A stretch of DNA of 5,882 nucleotides from Flavipsychrobacter stenotrophus (GTDB lineage Bacteria; Bacteroidota; Bacteroidia; Chitinophagales; Chitinophagaceae), in the NCBI GenBank assembly GCA_947372365.1, contig CANBTK010000151.1, forward strand, positions 1 through 5,882, written 5' to 3'. The notes beneath the pieces were generated by a model. The model made no database searches, had not been told where the DNA came from, and saw only the letters and a list, made by a program, of their open reading frames with translations. Positions 1-5,204 of the stretch are shown in pieces (position 1 is the first letter of the stretch; every line of letters starts with the position of its first letter). The position numbers and the translations under genes are program-made.

Positions 1-25
1 AAAAAGGGCTAAAATTTCTTTTACC

Positions 26-37
26 GAATAATTATTC
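26..37. promoter_or_regulatory. Candidate TetR operator O1
   Basis: GAATAATTATTC is a perfect 12-base palindrome lying 15 bases before the regulator's start codon and just upstream of a TAnnTTTG -7 box. The same half-sites, GAATA and TATTC separated by two bases, recur before the neighbouring dehydrogenase gene. A protein bound here would sit between the -33 and -7 promoter elements, which suits autorepression by the adjacent TetR protein. The binding itself is inferred. Confidence 0.6.
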
Positions 38-40
38 CAT

Positions 41-48
41 TATCTTTG
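41..48 (+). promoter_or_regulatory. Bacteroidota -7 promoter box of the tetR-like gene
   Basis: TATCTTTG matches the TAnnTTTG consensus recognised by the Bacteroidota primary sigma factor. No good TTTG -33 element lies 19-21 bases upstream; the closest stretch is T-rich around 15-22. The box ends only four bases before the GTG start codon, so transcription would be expected to begin at or very near that codon. Confidence 0.5.
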
Positions 49-52
49 CACA

Positions 53-625
53 GTGAAACTTAAAGACCCCGATAAAATACAGCTTATTTACAACGCTACC
101 CTTAAACTGGTTAAGGAAAGTGGCCTTGCGGCCCTTAATATGGCTGCAATTGGTAAAGAAGCGAAATTGGGGATGGGCACCATTTATGTATACTTTAAGA
201 GTAAAGAAGAATTAATAAACTCATTGTTTCACAGCCTGAAGCGGCTGAACACCCAACGTATCTATGCTACCCTAACCCCCGACGCACCTTTCAAGATAAA
301 TATGAAGGAGCTGTTTGATAATTATATCATCAACCGCATTGACTACTTTGAAGAGCACTTTTTTGTAGAGCAATGCTCCAATTCCCACTACCTGGATGCT
401 GAGTCCAGGCAACTGGATGAAGAGGCTTTTCATGGCGTGTTTGAGTTACTGGACAGGGGCAAGAAAGAACTGCTGGTGAAAGACATGGACAATGCGGTAT
501 TGACGGCTCACATGATGGGCAGTGCCAATGAAATAGTAGCCCTTTGCATGAAACAGAAAATCAAAATAACCAAAGCCTTTCTGGACGGGGCCTTCACCCT
601 TTGCTGGGATAGCATAATACGTTGA
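53..625 (+). CDS. TetR/AcrR-family transcriptional regulator
   Basis: A 190-residue protein, a normal length for TetR regulators, probably a dimeric ligand-responsive repressor in the cytoplasm. The N-terminal DNA-binding domain spans about residues 8-58, with the helix-turn-helix in the stretch containing AAIGKEAKLGMGTIYVYFKS (31-50) and continuing into KEELINSLF. The rest is a helical ligand-binding and dimerisation domain whose sequence does not reveal the ligand. The start is GTG at 53: upstream in frame there is a stop at 29-31 and no other usual start, and the next in-frame ATG (codon 30) would delete half of the DNA-binding domain. It lies 50 bases before a co-directional SDR gene and shares an inverted-repeat operator with it, so the likely target is its own promoter plus the SDR promoter. 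Family assignment is firm; target and inducer are inferred. Confidence 0.93.
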   Translation: MKLKDPDKIQLIYNATLKLVKESGLAALNMAAIGKEAKLGMGTIYVYFKSKEELINSLFHSLKRLNTQRIYATLTPDAPFKINMKELFDNYIINRIDYFEEHFFVEQCSNSHYLDAESRQLDEEAFHGVFELLDRGKKELLVKDMDNAVLTAHMMGSANEIVALCMKQKIKITKAFLDGAFTLCWDSIIR

Positions 626-644
626 CTTTTTTTGAACTATAGCT

Positions 645-656
645 GAATAAATATTC
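645..656. promoter_or_regulatory. Candidate TetR operator O2 before the SDR gene
   Basis: GAATAAATATTC carries the same half-sites (GAATA, N2, TATTC) as the site at 26-37 and differs from it only at one central base. It lies in the 50-base gap between the regulator and the dehydrogenase, 19 bases before the ATG. A TTTG at 631-634 could be part of a -33 element, but I cannot place a convincing -7 box, so the promoter here is uncertain. The paired sites suggest joint control of both genes by the TetR protein. Confidence 0.6.
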
Positions 657-675
657 TACAATAAAAACTAAAAAA

Positions 676-1488
676 ATGAAAACAGTAGTTATCACAGGTT
701 CTTCAAGTGGCATTGGTAAAGCTGCAGTACTGGCGTTCGCACAAGCTGGCTGGAATGTAGCCGCCACCATGAGAAGCCCAGAGAAAGAAAATGATTTCAA
801 AGCAATAAGCAATGTAAAGCTATACGCACTCGATGTTACAGAAACGGGCAGTATAGCCAGCGCATTACAGGCAATAAAGAACGACTTTGGTAAAGTTGAT
901 GTGGTCGTCAACAATGCAGGTTTTGGTGTAGACGGCGTGTTTGAGGCTATGACAGACGAGGTTATTGAAAAACAATTTAATACCAACGTTTTTGGCCTGA
1001 TGCGCGTAACCCGCGAAGCGATAAAAATTATGAGGGCACAAAAGGGAGGCACAATAGTGCAGATAGCATCTATGGGCGGGCGCCTCGCCTTCCCGCTATA
1101 CAGCATTTACCACGGCACTAAATGGGCTGTAGAAGGTTTTACAGAGTCGCTGCAATATGAGGTAGCACCATTCAATATCCGCATGAAAATGGTAGAGCCC
1201 GGTGCTATAAAAACTGAATTCTACGGGCGTAGCAGGCAGTTTATAAAACCAACAGATACGACAGCATACGACAGTTTTATACAGAAAGTAGAAAAAGTAT
1301 CAATGGGGGCAGGCGAAACCGGCGAGGCACCTGCGGTGGTAGCACAAGCGATACTGAAAGCAGCGAATAGCACCAGCAGCCAGCTTAGGTTCCCGGTAGG
1401 TAAGCCAGCACCACTGCTACTATGGCTGCGCAACCGCCTACCCGATACCTGGTTCTTCAAACTAGTGAAGGCCAGCTACAAGATATAG
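676..1488 (+). CDS. Classical short-chain dehydrogenase/reductase (SDR), probably NADP(H)-dependent
   Basis: A 270-residue Rossmann-fold oxidoreductase, full length for a classical SDR. Visible motifs in order: the dinucleotide-binding TGSSSGIG at 7-14; Arg33 at the end of strand 2, a position that often favours NADPH; Asp53 after strand 3; NNAG at 79-82; the helix-4 Asn104; catalytic Ser132; the YxxxK pair Tyr145 and Lys149; and PG at 175-176. The full Asn-Ser-Tyr-Lys tetrad is therefore present. The C-terminal part (about 185-270), which shapes substrate specificity, does not identify the substrate. It resembles the broad group of SDRs related to 17-beta-hydroxysteroid dehydrogenases that are common in bacterial genomes, but a steroid substrate should not be assumed. 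The ATG at 676 follows an A-rich leader without a Shine-Dalgarno sequence, usual for Bacteroidota. It lies downstream of the TetR gene and is probably controlled by it. Confidence 0.93.
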   Translation: MKTVVITGSSSGIGKAAVLAFAQAGWNVAATMRSPEKENDFKAISNVKLYALDVTETGSIASALQAIKNDFGKVDVVVNNAGFGVDGVFEAMTDEVIEKQFNTNVFGLMRVTREAIKIMRAQKGGTIVQIASMGGRLAFPLYSIYHGTKWAVEGFTESLQYEVAPFNIRMKMVEPGAIKTEFYGRSRQFIKPTDTTAYDSFIQKVEKVSMGAGETGEAPAVVAQAILKAANSTSSQLRFPVGKPAPLLLWLRNRLPDTWFFKLVKASYKI

Positions 1489-1565
1489 CGGCGCACAAAA
1501 GGGACAGGCAAAAGCAGCCCTAAAGCACCCAAAAGGGCACTGCAAAAAAATGCTGAAAAAAAGAT

Positions 1566-1596
1566 TTTGGAAACCATAAAATAAATACCATTTTTG
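1566..1596 (+). promoter_or_regulatory. Candidate upstream promoter P1 of the tRNA-tuf operon
   Basis: TTTG at 1566-1569 is followed after exactly 19 bases by CATTTTTG at 1589-1596, one mismatch from TAnnTTTG. Spacing and sequence fit the Bacteroidota housekeeping promoter. It lies about 160 bases before the first tRNA and points towards it. No coding region lies between, so it would be a second, tandem promoter for the stable-RNA operon. Confidence 0.4.
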
Positions 1597-1669
1597 CAGC
1601 CTGAAAAGCAGGTAACAGAAGGCAGCTTTGCATGTGAAAAAATAATTTTCAAAAACCTTCTAAAAATAA

Positions 1670-1700
1670 TTTGCAAAAACAATTTCTTTACCTACTTTTG
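1670..1700 (+). promoter_or_regulatory. Main promoter P2 of the tRNA-tuf operon
   Basis: TTTG at 1670-1673, a 19-base spacer, then TACTTTTG at 1693-1700 match the Bacteroidota consensus (TTTG, N19-21, TAnnTTTG) at every fixed position. The A/T-rich stretch upstream could add strength. Transcription would start near 1705, giving a leader of about 50 bases before tRNA-Thr(UGU) that contains a boxA-like element. Confidence 0.75.
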
Positions 1701-1736
1701 CAATCCCAATCACGGAAAACAGTGAGCGGCAAACGA

Positions 1737-1748
1737 AGTTCTTTAAAA
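1737..1748 (+). promoter_or_regulatory. boxA-like antitermination element, leader copy
   Basis: AGTTCTTTAAAA closely resembles the bacterial boxA core (CUCUUUA-type) bound by NusB and NusE in rRNA leaders. It lies in the transcribed leader between promoter P2 and the first tRNA. The 13-base word GAAGTTCTTTAAA (1735-1747) occurs again at 2240-2252, before the last tRNA. The role in antitermination is inferred from similarity and position. Confidence 0.5.
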
Positions 1749-1756
1749 CATTATTA

Positions 1757-1829
1757 GCCACTTTAGCTCAGATGGTAGAGCAACTGATTTGTAATCAGTA
1801 GGTCGCTGGTTCGATTCCGGCAAGTGGCT
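1757..1829 (+). tRNA. tRNA-Thr (anticodon UGU)
   Basis: A complete 73-base cloverleaf. The acceptor stem GCCACTT pairs with AAGTGGC and U73 follows. The D-stem is GCTC/GAGC. The anticodon stem ACTGA/TCAGT encloses TTTGTAA with anticodon TGT at 1790-1792. The T-arm is GCTGG-TTCGATT-CCGGC, with one wobble pair. CCA is not encoded. It decodes mainly ACA, with some reading of other ACN codons. It is the first gene of the operon and corresponds in position and anticodon to E. coli thrU. Confidence 0.97.
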
Positions 1830-1955
1830 CATTCCTTTTATGATTGAGGGTGTATGCGTTTTGATTTTAGCCATCTTAATTCATCCTTTTCTTATCGAAA
1901 TATCTTTTGTTATCTGATAGCACAACATAAATCGCTGGTCATAAATTGAACAAAT

Positions 1956-2038
1956 GGGTAGGTGGCCGAGTGGCTAAAGGCGACAGACTGTAAATCTGTT
2001 CTCTCACGAGTACGGAGGTTCGAATCCTTCCCTGCCCA
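1956..2038 (+). tRNA. tRNA-Tyr (anticodon GUA)
   Basis: An 83-base class II tRNA with a long variable arm, as expected for bacterial tRNA-Tyr. The acceptor GGGTAGG pairs with CCTGCCC (one G-U), and the discriminator is A. The anticodon stem ACAGA/TCTGT encloses CTGTAAA with GTA at 1990-1992. The T-arm is GGAGG-TTCGAAT-CCTTC. CCA is not encoded. G34 of this tRNA is a known site of queuosine modification, which relates it to the queuosine-precursor transporter further along the window. It corresponds to tyrU of E. coli. Confidence 0.97.
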
Positions 2039-2056
2039 CTTTAAGTTATCAGTTAC

Positions 2057-2094
2057 CAATTGACAGTACGTAATATATTATGTACTGTCAATTG
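2057..2094. repeat. 38-base palindrome / long hairpin in the Tyr-Gly tRNA spacer
   Basis: The arm from 2057 pairs base for base with the arm ending at 2094: CAATTGACAGTAC, then one G-U position, then TAAT, closed by a short AT loop. That gives about 17 to 18 stem pairs with no bulge. The hairpin would be transcribed between two tRNAs. There is no T-tract after it, so it is not an intrinsic terminator. It could be an RNase III-type processing site or a copy of a dispersed palindromic repeat. The word AATTGACAGTA recurs at 2385-2395. Confidence 0.7.
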
Positions 2095-2118
2095 TAAATT
2101 GGGAGCTGATTTAAAAAC

Positions 2119-2191
2119 GCGGGAGTAGCTCAGTTGGTAGAGCGACAGCCTTCCAAGCTGTAGGTCGCGGGTTCGAATCTCGTCTCCCGCT
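2119..2191 (+). tRNA. tRNA-Gly (anticodon UCC)
   Basis: A complete 73-base cloverleaf. The acceptor GCGGGAG pairs with CTCCCGC, and the discriminator is U, as is usual for bacterial tRNA-Gly. The D-stem is GCTC/GAGC. The anticodon stem ACAGC/GCTGT encloses CTTCCAA with TCC as anticodon. The T-arm is GCGGG-TTCGAAT-CTCGT, with two wobble pairs. CCA is not encoded. It decodes GGA and GGG and corresponds to glyT in the E. coli tufB operon. Confidence 0.97.
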
Positions 2192-2198
2192 CTTGATT

Positions 2199-2227
2199 AA
2201 GCTAATTGGCTTCAGGCTAATTAGCTT
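2199..2227. repeat. Hairpin in the Gly-Thr tRNA spacer
   Basis: AAGCTAATT at 2199-2207 is the exact reverse complement of AATTAGCTT at 2219-2227. The inner bases GGC/GCT extend the stem to about 12 pairs with one wobble and a five-base loop (TTCAG). It starts eight bases after tRNA-Gly and lacks a following T-tract. It is probably an RNA processing or stability structure in the operon transcript; that role is inferred. Confidence 0.55.
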
Positions 2228-2241
2228 GTGTAGTAAAATGA

Positions 2242-2253
2242 AGTTCTTTAAAT
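2242..2253 (+). promoter_or_regulatory. boxA-like antitermination element, internal copy
   Basis: AGTTCTTTAAAT lies 24 bases before tRNA-Thr(GGU). Together with its flank it repeats the 13-base word GAAGTTCTTTAAA found in the operon leader. A second boxA ahead of the last tRNA and tuf could help polymerase pass the hairpin just upstream and reach the protein-coding gene. The identification rests on similarity to the boxA core and on the duplication within one transcript. Confidence 0.45.
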
Positions 2254-2277
2254 TGCAAATAAAATAAGACAGTAGAA

Positions 2278-2349
<72 letters not shown>

Positions 2350-2459
2350 CACAATATAATAGAGCAAACGGTTAGTGAAGAGATAATTGACAGTAAATCA
2401 TCGCCATAGTGGCCTGACTATAACAAACAATAATTTAAACAGATTAAAAACTAAATAAA

Positions 2460-3647
2460 ATGGCAAAAGAGACCTTTAAGCGGGACAAACCCCACGTAAA
2501 CATTGGTACAATTGGTCACGTTGACCATGGTAAAACAACGTTAACTGCTGCTATCACTACAATCCTTGCTGGTAAAGGTTTGGCGGCAAAGAAAGGATAC
2601 GATGAAATTGATGCTGCCCCAGAAGAAAAAGAGCGTGGTATCACCATCAACACAGCTCACGTAGAATATGCGACTCTTTCACGTCACTATGCTCACGTGG
2701 ATTGCCCAGGTCACGCCGATTACGTAAAAAATATGATTACTGGTGCTGCCCAAATGGATGGTGCAATATTAGTTTGTGCTGCAACTGATGGCCCTATGCC
2801 TCAGACAAAAGAGCACATCCTTCTTGCCCGCCAGGTAGGTGTACCTCGTATAGTGGTTTTCATGAACAAAGTTGACCTTGTTGATGATCCAGAAATCCTT
2901 GAGTTAGTTGAAATGGAAATCCGCGAGCTGCTTAGCAAATATGAATATGATGGCGACAACACTCCTATCATTTCTGGTTCTGCTACTGGCGCTTTAGCTG
3001 GCGAAGAAAAATGGGTAAAAGCAGTAGAAGACCTTATGGATGCAGTTGATAGCTGGATTCCATTGCCTCCGCGCCCTATTGATATGCCTTTCCTTATGTC
3101 AGTTGAGGACGTGTTCACTATCACTGGCCGTGGTACTGTTGCTACAGGCCGTATTGAGCGTGGTGTTATTAAAGTAGGTGAAGGTGTTGAAATCGTTGGT
3201 TTCAACGAAGCTCCACAGGTTTCTACTTGTACTGGTGTTGAAATGTTCAAGAAATTACTTGACCGTGGTGAAGCTGGTGATAACGCAGGTTTATTGTTAC
3301 GTGGTATTGAAAAGAAAGATATCAAGCGTGGCATGGTTATATGTGCTCCTAAATCTATTACTCCGCACACAGACTTCAAAGGTGAAGTTTATGTATTGAG
3401 CAAAGAAGAAGGTGGCCGTCATACTCCATTCTTCAACAAATACCGCCCACAGTTCTACTTCCGTACTACAGACGTTACCGGTGAGTGTGAATTACCAGCA
3501 GGTGTTGAAATGGTTATGCCTGGTGACAACGTTAACCTTACAGTTAAGTTAATTGCTCCGATAGCTATGGAAAAAGGCCTGAAATTCGCTATCCGCGAAG
3601 GTGGCCGTACCGTAGGTGCAGGACAGGTTACTGAAATCCTGAAATAA
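2460..3647 (+). CDS. tuf: Translation elongation factor Tu (EF-Tu)
   Basis: A 395-residue cytoplasmic GTPase, full length, that delivers aminoacyl-tRNA to the ribosomal A site. Visible G-domain motifs: the P-loop GHVDHGKT (19-26), the switch I RGITI with Thr62 (59-63), DCPGH (81-85) with catalytic His85, NKVD (136-139) and SGSA (172-175). Domains 2 and 3 follow, with the family-typical [13 protein letters not shown] and, near the C-terminus, [13 protein letters not shown]. Codon use stands apart from the other genes here: GGT, GTT, CGT and GCT are strongly preferred, as in very highly expressed genes. The start lies in an A-rich leader without a Shine-Dalgarno sequence. No convincing promoter is visible in the 110 bases after tRNA-Thr(GGU), so it is probably co-transcribed with the four tRNAs. 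It ends in a strong terminator rather than continuing into secE-nusG. The window cannot show whether a second tuf copy exists elsewhere. Confidence 0.99.
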   Translation: MAKETFKRDKPHVNIGTIGHVDHGKTTLTAAITTILAGKGLAAKKGYDEIDAAPEEKERGITINTAHVEYATLSRHYAHVDCPGHADYVKNMITGAAQMDGAILVCAATDGPMPQTKEHILLARQVGVPRIVVFMNKVDLVDDPEILELVEMEIRELLSKYEYDGDNTPIISGSATGALAGEEKWVKAVEDLMDAVDSWIPLPPRPIDMPFLMSVEDVFTITGRGTVATGRIERGVIKVGEGVEIVGFNEAPQVSTCTGVEMFKKLLDRGEAGDNAGLLLRGIEKKDIKRGMVICAPKSITPHTDFKGEVYVLSKEEGGRHTPFFNKYRPQFYFRTTDVTGECELPAGVEMVMPGDNVNLTVKLIAPIAMEKGLKFAIREGGRTVGAGQVTEILK

Positions 3648-3650
3648 GTC

Positions 3651-3690
3651 TACAGTCAGCAGTTGGCAATTTACAGTCAACAGTTGCTAA
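3651..3690. repeat. Two imperfect 21-base direct repeats after tuf
   Basis: TACAGTCAGCAGTTGGCA at 3651 is followed 21 bases later by TACAGTCAACAGTTGCTA at 3672, giving two tandem units with a few substitutions. They lie in the 3' untranslated region between the tuf stop codon and its terminator. Related CAGT/ACAGT-rich words occur at 2051-2069, 2385-2396 and around 4092-4109. This suggests a dispersed intergenic repeat family, though that cannot be confirmed from this window. Confidence 0.45.
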
Positions 3691-3696
3691 AAATAC

Positions 3697-3732
3697 AAAA
3701 GCCGTCAGATTCGTCTGGCGGCTTTTTTTTTA
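3697..3732 (+). terminator. Intrinsic terminator of the tRNA-tuf operon
   Basis: GCCGTCAGA (3701-3709) pairs with TCTGGCGGC (3714-3722) in nine pairs, one of them a wobble, around a TTCG tetraloop. It is followed by ten T residues (3723-3732), and AAAA before the stem can extend the pairing. This is a textbook rho-independent terminator 50 bases after the tuf stop codon, and it marks the end of the operon. Confidence 0.95.
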
Positions 3733-4125
3733 ATTGACTCGCGTGGCTATAAACACGTTTATGAGGTATCAATAATTAATTTTCGCGGCTACAGCCGTGG
3801 CGCTACCCCACACCAGCAAAAAGGATAGTGCCTATGGCACACGCTTACTTTTGTGGCATCAGCTACTACTACAAACCGGTAGCTCCTGACGGCGCAAGAC
3901 CAGGTTTTCAGAGGCAATAGATGTAGCGATAATGGATCAAGTTCAAAAGTTGGGGGATTTGAAGCGCTACTACCAACGGCGCAGGTGCACCTTAAAAAAA
4001 TAATGAACGAGTATAAGGTGTTGCCAAAACAAGATACCGAGGTCCCCAAATGAGAATCCGCTGTAACCACCTAACAATAAACCGTGGACTGAAGACAGCA
4101 AACTGCGTACTAACGGCTGGAAACC
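3733..4125. other. Gene-free region, possibly a decayed repeat
   Basis: About 390 bases separate the tuf terminator from the stop codon of the convergent CDF gene. No reading frame here looks like a real protein. The minus-strand frame 3789-4070 is rich in Cys, Ser and Thr without a domain pattern, and plus-strand frames are short and broken by stops. Two small hairpins can be drawn: CGCGGC-TACA-GCCGTG near 3784-3799 and GTGCC-TAT-GGCAC at 3828-3840. No promoter for either flanking unit is needed here. The segment could be a degraded mobile or repetitive sequence, but nothing in it proves that. Confidence 0.4.
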
Positions 4126-5109
4126 TTACACACTATGCTTACTATTTGTAGAAACATTCTCAACAGTCCATTCAATTTTCCTAACAAAGTCGTGCTGCCT
4201 TACCGTGCAGTCGGCTTTGGTGCAAATGCCGCAGGAAATGGGCAGGCAGCCGTCGGTATGCACAAACAGCTCTACCTGTTCCCCGAAGTTGAGGCGCACC
4301 ATATCTTCTAAGGCTTTTACTTCATCGTGCCCCTGATGTATGTTAAAATACCAGGGAATGGTTACGTGGCAGTCCATGTGCAGGATGCTGCCATACTTAA
4401 TGATACGCAGGTTGTGAATATCCATCCAGTTAACCCGGCGGTGCTCATTGAGGTACTTCACCACCCCTTTCAGCAGTTCCTCATCAGCCTCGTCCATTAT
4501 CCCGGCTATAGAGCTGCGTAGGATTTTATACCCGGAAACAAAAATAACTACTGCGAAAATGAGCGAGATAACACTATCTATCCATGATAGGTGGGTAAAA
4601 TAGAGCAGGATTAACCCACCTATAATAGCCATTGTCCCATAGGTGTCAGATTGCATATGCTTGCCGGTGGCTACCAGTGTGAGCGCATTGTTCTTATGCC
4701 CCTTTTTAATGGCGTAGTACCCCACCAAGTAATTAATGCCCGCAGTAAAGGCTACAATATATATACCTATATCCAGTTTATGAAAGGTATGCGGGTGCAG
4801 CAAATTATCAACGGCTTCATAAATTATAAGGAAGCAGGATGTGGTCATCAATATGCCCTCTACTGCCGCCGAAACAAATTCGGCTTTGCCATGCCCATAA
4901 GGGTGGTTATTGTCCTTAGGCTGGGCTGATAAATAAAGGCTGTACAGGCTCACCAGCCCGGCTATTACATTAATAGTATACTCCAGCGCATCGGTTAATA
5001 CGGCTACAGAATGGGTAAATGCCCATGCTACAATCTTCAGGAAAAACAACAGAATAGTAACTATTGTAAGTTTTTTCTGGAAACTAAAATTTTCTGTAGC
5101 AATGCTCAT
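4126..5109 (-). CDS. Cation diffusion facilitator (CDF) family metal transporter
   Basis: A 327-residue inner-membrane protein that probably exports a divalent cation (Zn, Fe, Mn or similar) by proton antiport as a dimer. Six membrane segments can be placed at about 14-31, 34-59, 80-99, 114-134, 157-173 and 176-195, followed by a cytoplasmic C-terminal domain (about 200-327). The helix-5 metal site is canonical: His151 and Asp155 in HMQSD. In helix 2 the usual H/DxxxD is replaced by Glu43-xxx-Asn47 in TDALEYTIN; as I recall the family, this matches CDF members with a DALES..N signature, so it is a subfamily trait rather than damage. HPYGHGKAE (69-77) is the typical loop before helix 3. The tail carries Cys288, Cys293, Cys296 and Cys301, likely a metal-binding cluster. 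The ATG at 5109 begins a sensible N-terminus. The gene lies 95 bases downstream of the transporter gene on the same strand, and co-transcription is possible. The metal specificity is not readable. Confidence 0.93.
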   Translation of the reverse strand: MSIATENFSFQKKLTIVTILLFFLKIVAWAFTHSVAVLTDALEYTINVIAGLVSLYSLYLSAQPKDNNHPYGHGKAEFVSAAVEGILMTTSCFLIIYEAVDNLLHPHTFHKLDIGIYIVAFTAGINYLVGYYAIKKGHKNNALTLVATGKHMQSDTYGTMAIIGGLILLYFTHLSWIDSVISLIFAVVIFVSGYKILRSSIAGIMDEADEELLKGVVKYLNEHRRVNWMDIHNLRIIKYGSILHMDCHVTIPWYFNIHQGHDEVKALEDMVRLNFGEQVELFVHTDGCLPISCGICTKADCTVRQHDFVRKIEWTVENVSTNSKHSV

Positions 5110-5133
5110 TTAATGGGATAGTAGTTGAAGCTG

Positions 5134-5141
5134 CAAAGTTC
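5134..5141 (-). promoter_or_regulatory. Weak candidate -7 box for the CDF gene
   Basis: On the minus strand GAACTTTG is one base from TAnnTTTG and lies about 24 bases before the CDF start codon. No TTTG -33 element is found 19-21 bases upstream of it. The gene could equally be read from the upstream transporter transcript. Confidence 0.25.
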
Positions 5142-5204
5142 TGCTATTTGCTGCTAATACCGCCCATAATTATAAATGATTTACGTCAGGAAGCCGGCCG
5201 GTGG

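Noticed and set aside
594..1106. Minus-strand 170-codon frame
   Set aside because: It lies opposite the SDR gene, whose motifs are complete, and shows no domain of its own.
1514..1543. Possible terminator hairpin (GCAG-CCCT / AGGG-CTGC) after the SDR gene
   Set aside because: It has a two-base bulge and is followed by A residues, not T residues, on the plus strand, so it would not work as an intrinsic terminator for the SDR gene. There is no minus-strand gene here that it could serve.
2385..2435. Separate sigma70-like promoter (TTGACA ... TATAAC) just before tuf
   Set aside because: The spacing between the elements is far too long for a sigma70-type promoter, and no TAnnTTTG box is present, so co-transcription of tuf with the tRNAs is the better reading.
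2801..3379. Minus-strand 192-codon frame
   Set aside because: It is a shadow of tuf, created by the strongly biased codon use of that gene.
3789..4070. Minus-strand 93-codon frame in the gap after tuf
   Set aside because: No recognisable domain, an unusual composition rich in Cys, Ser and Thr, and no promoter or credible leader. It is treated as chance.
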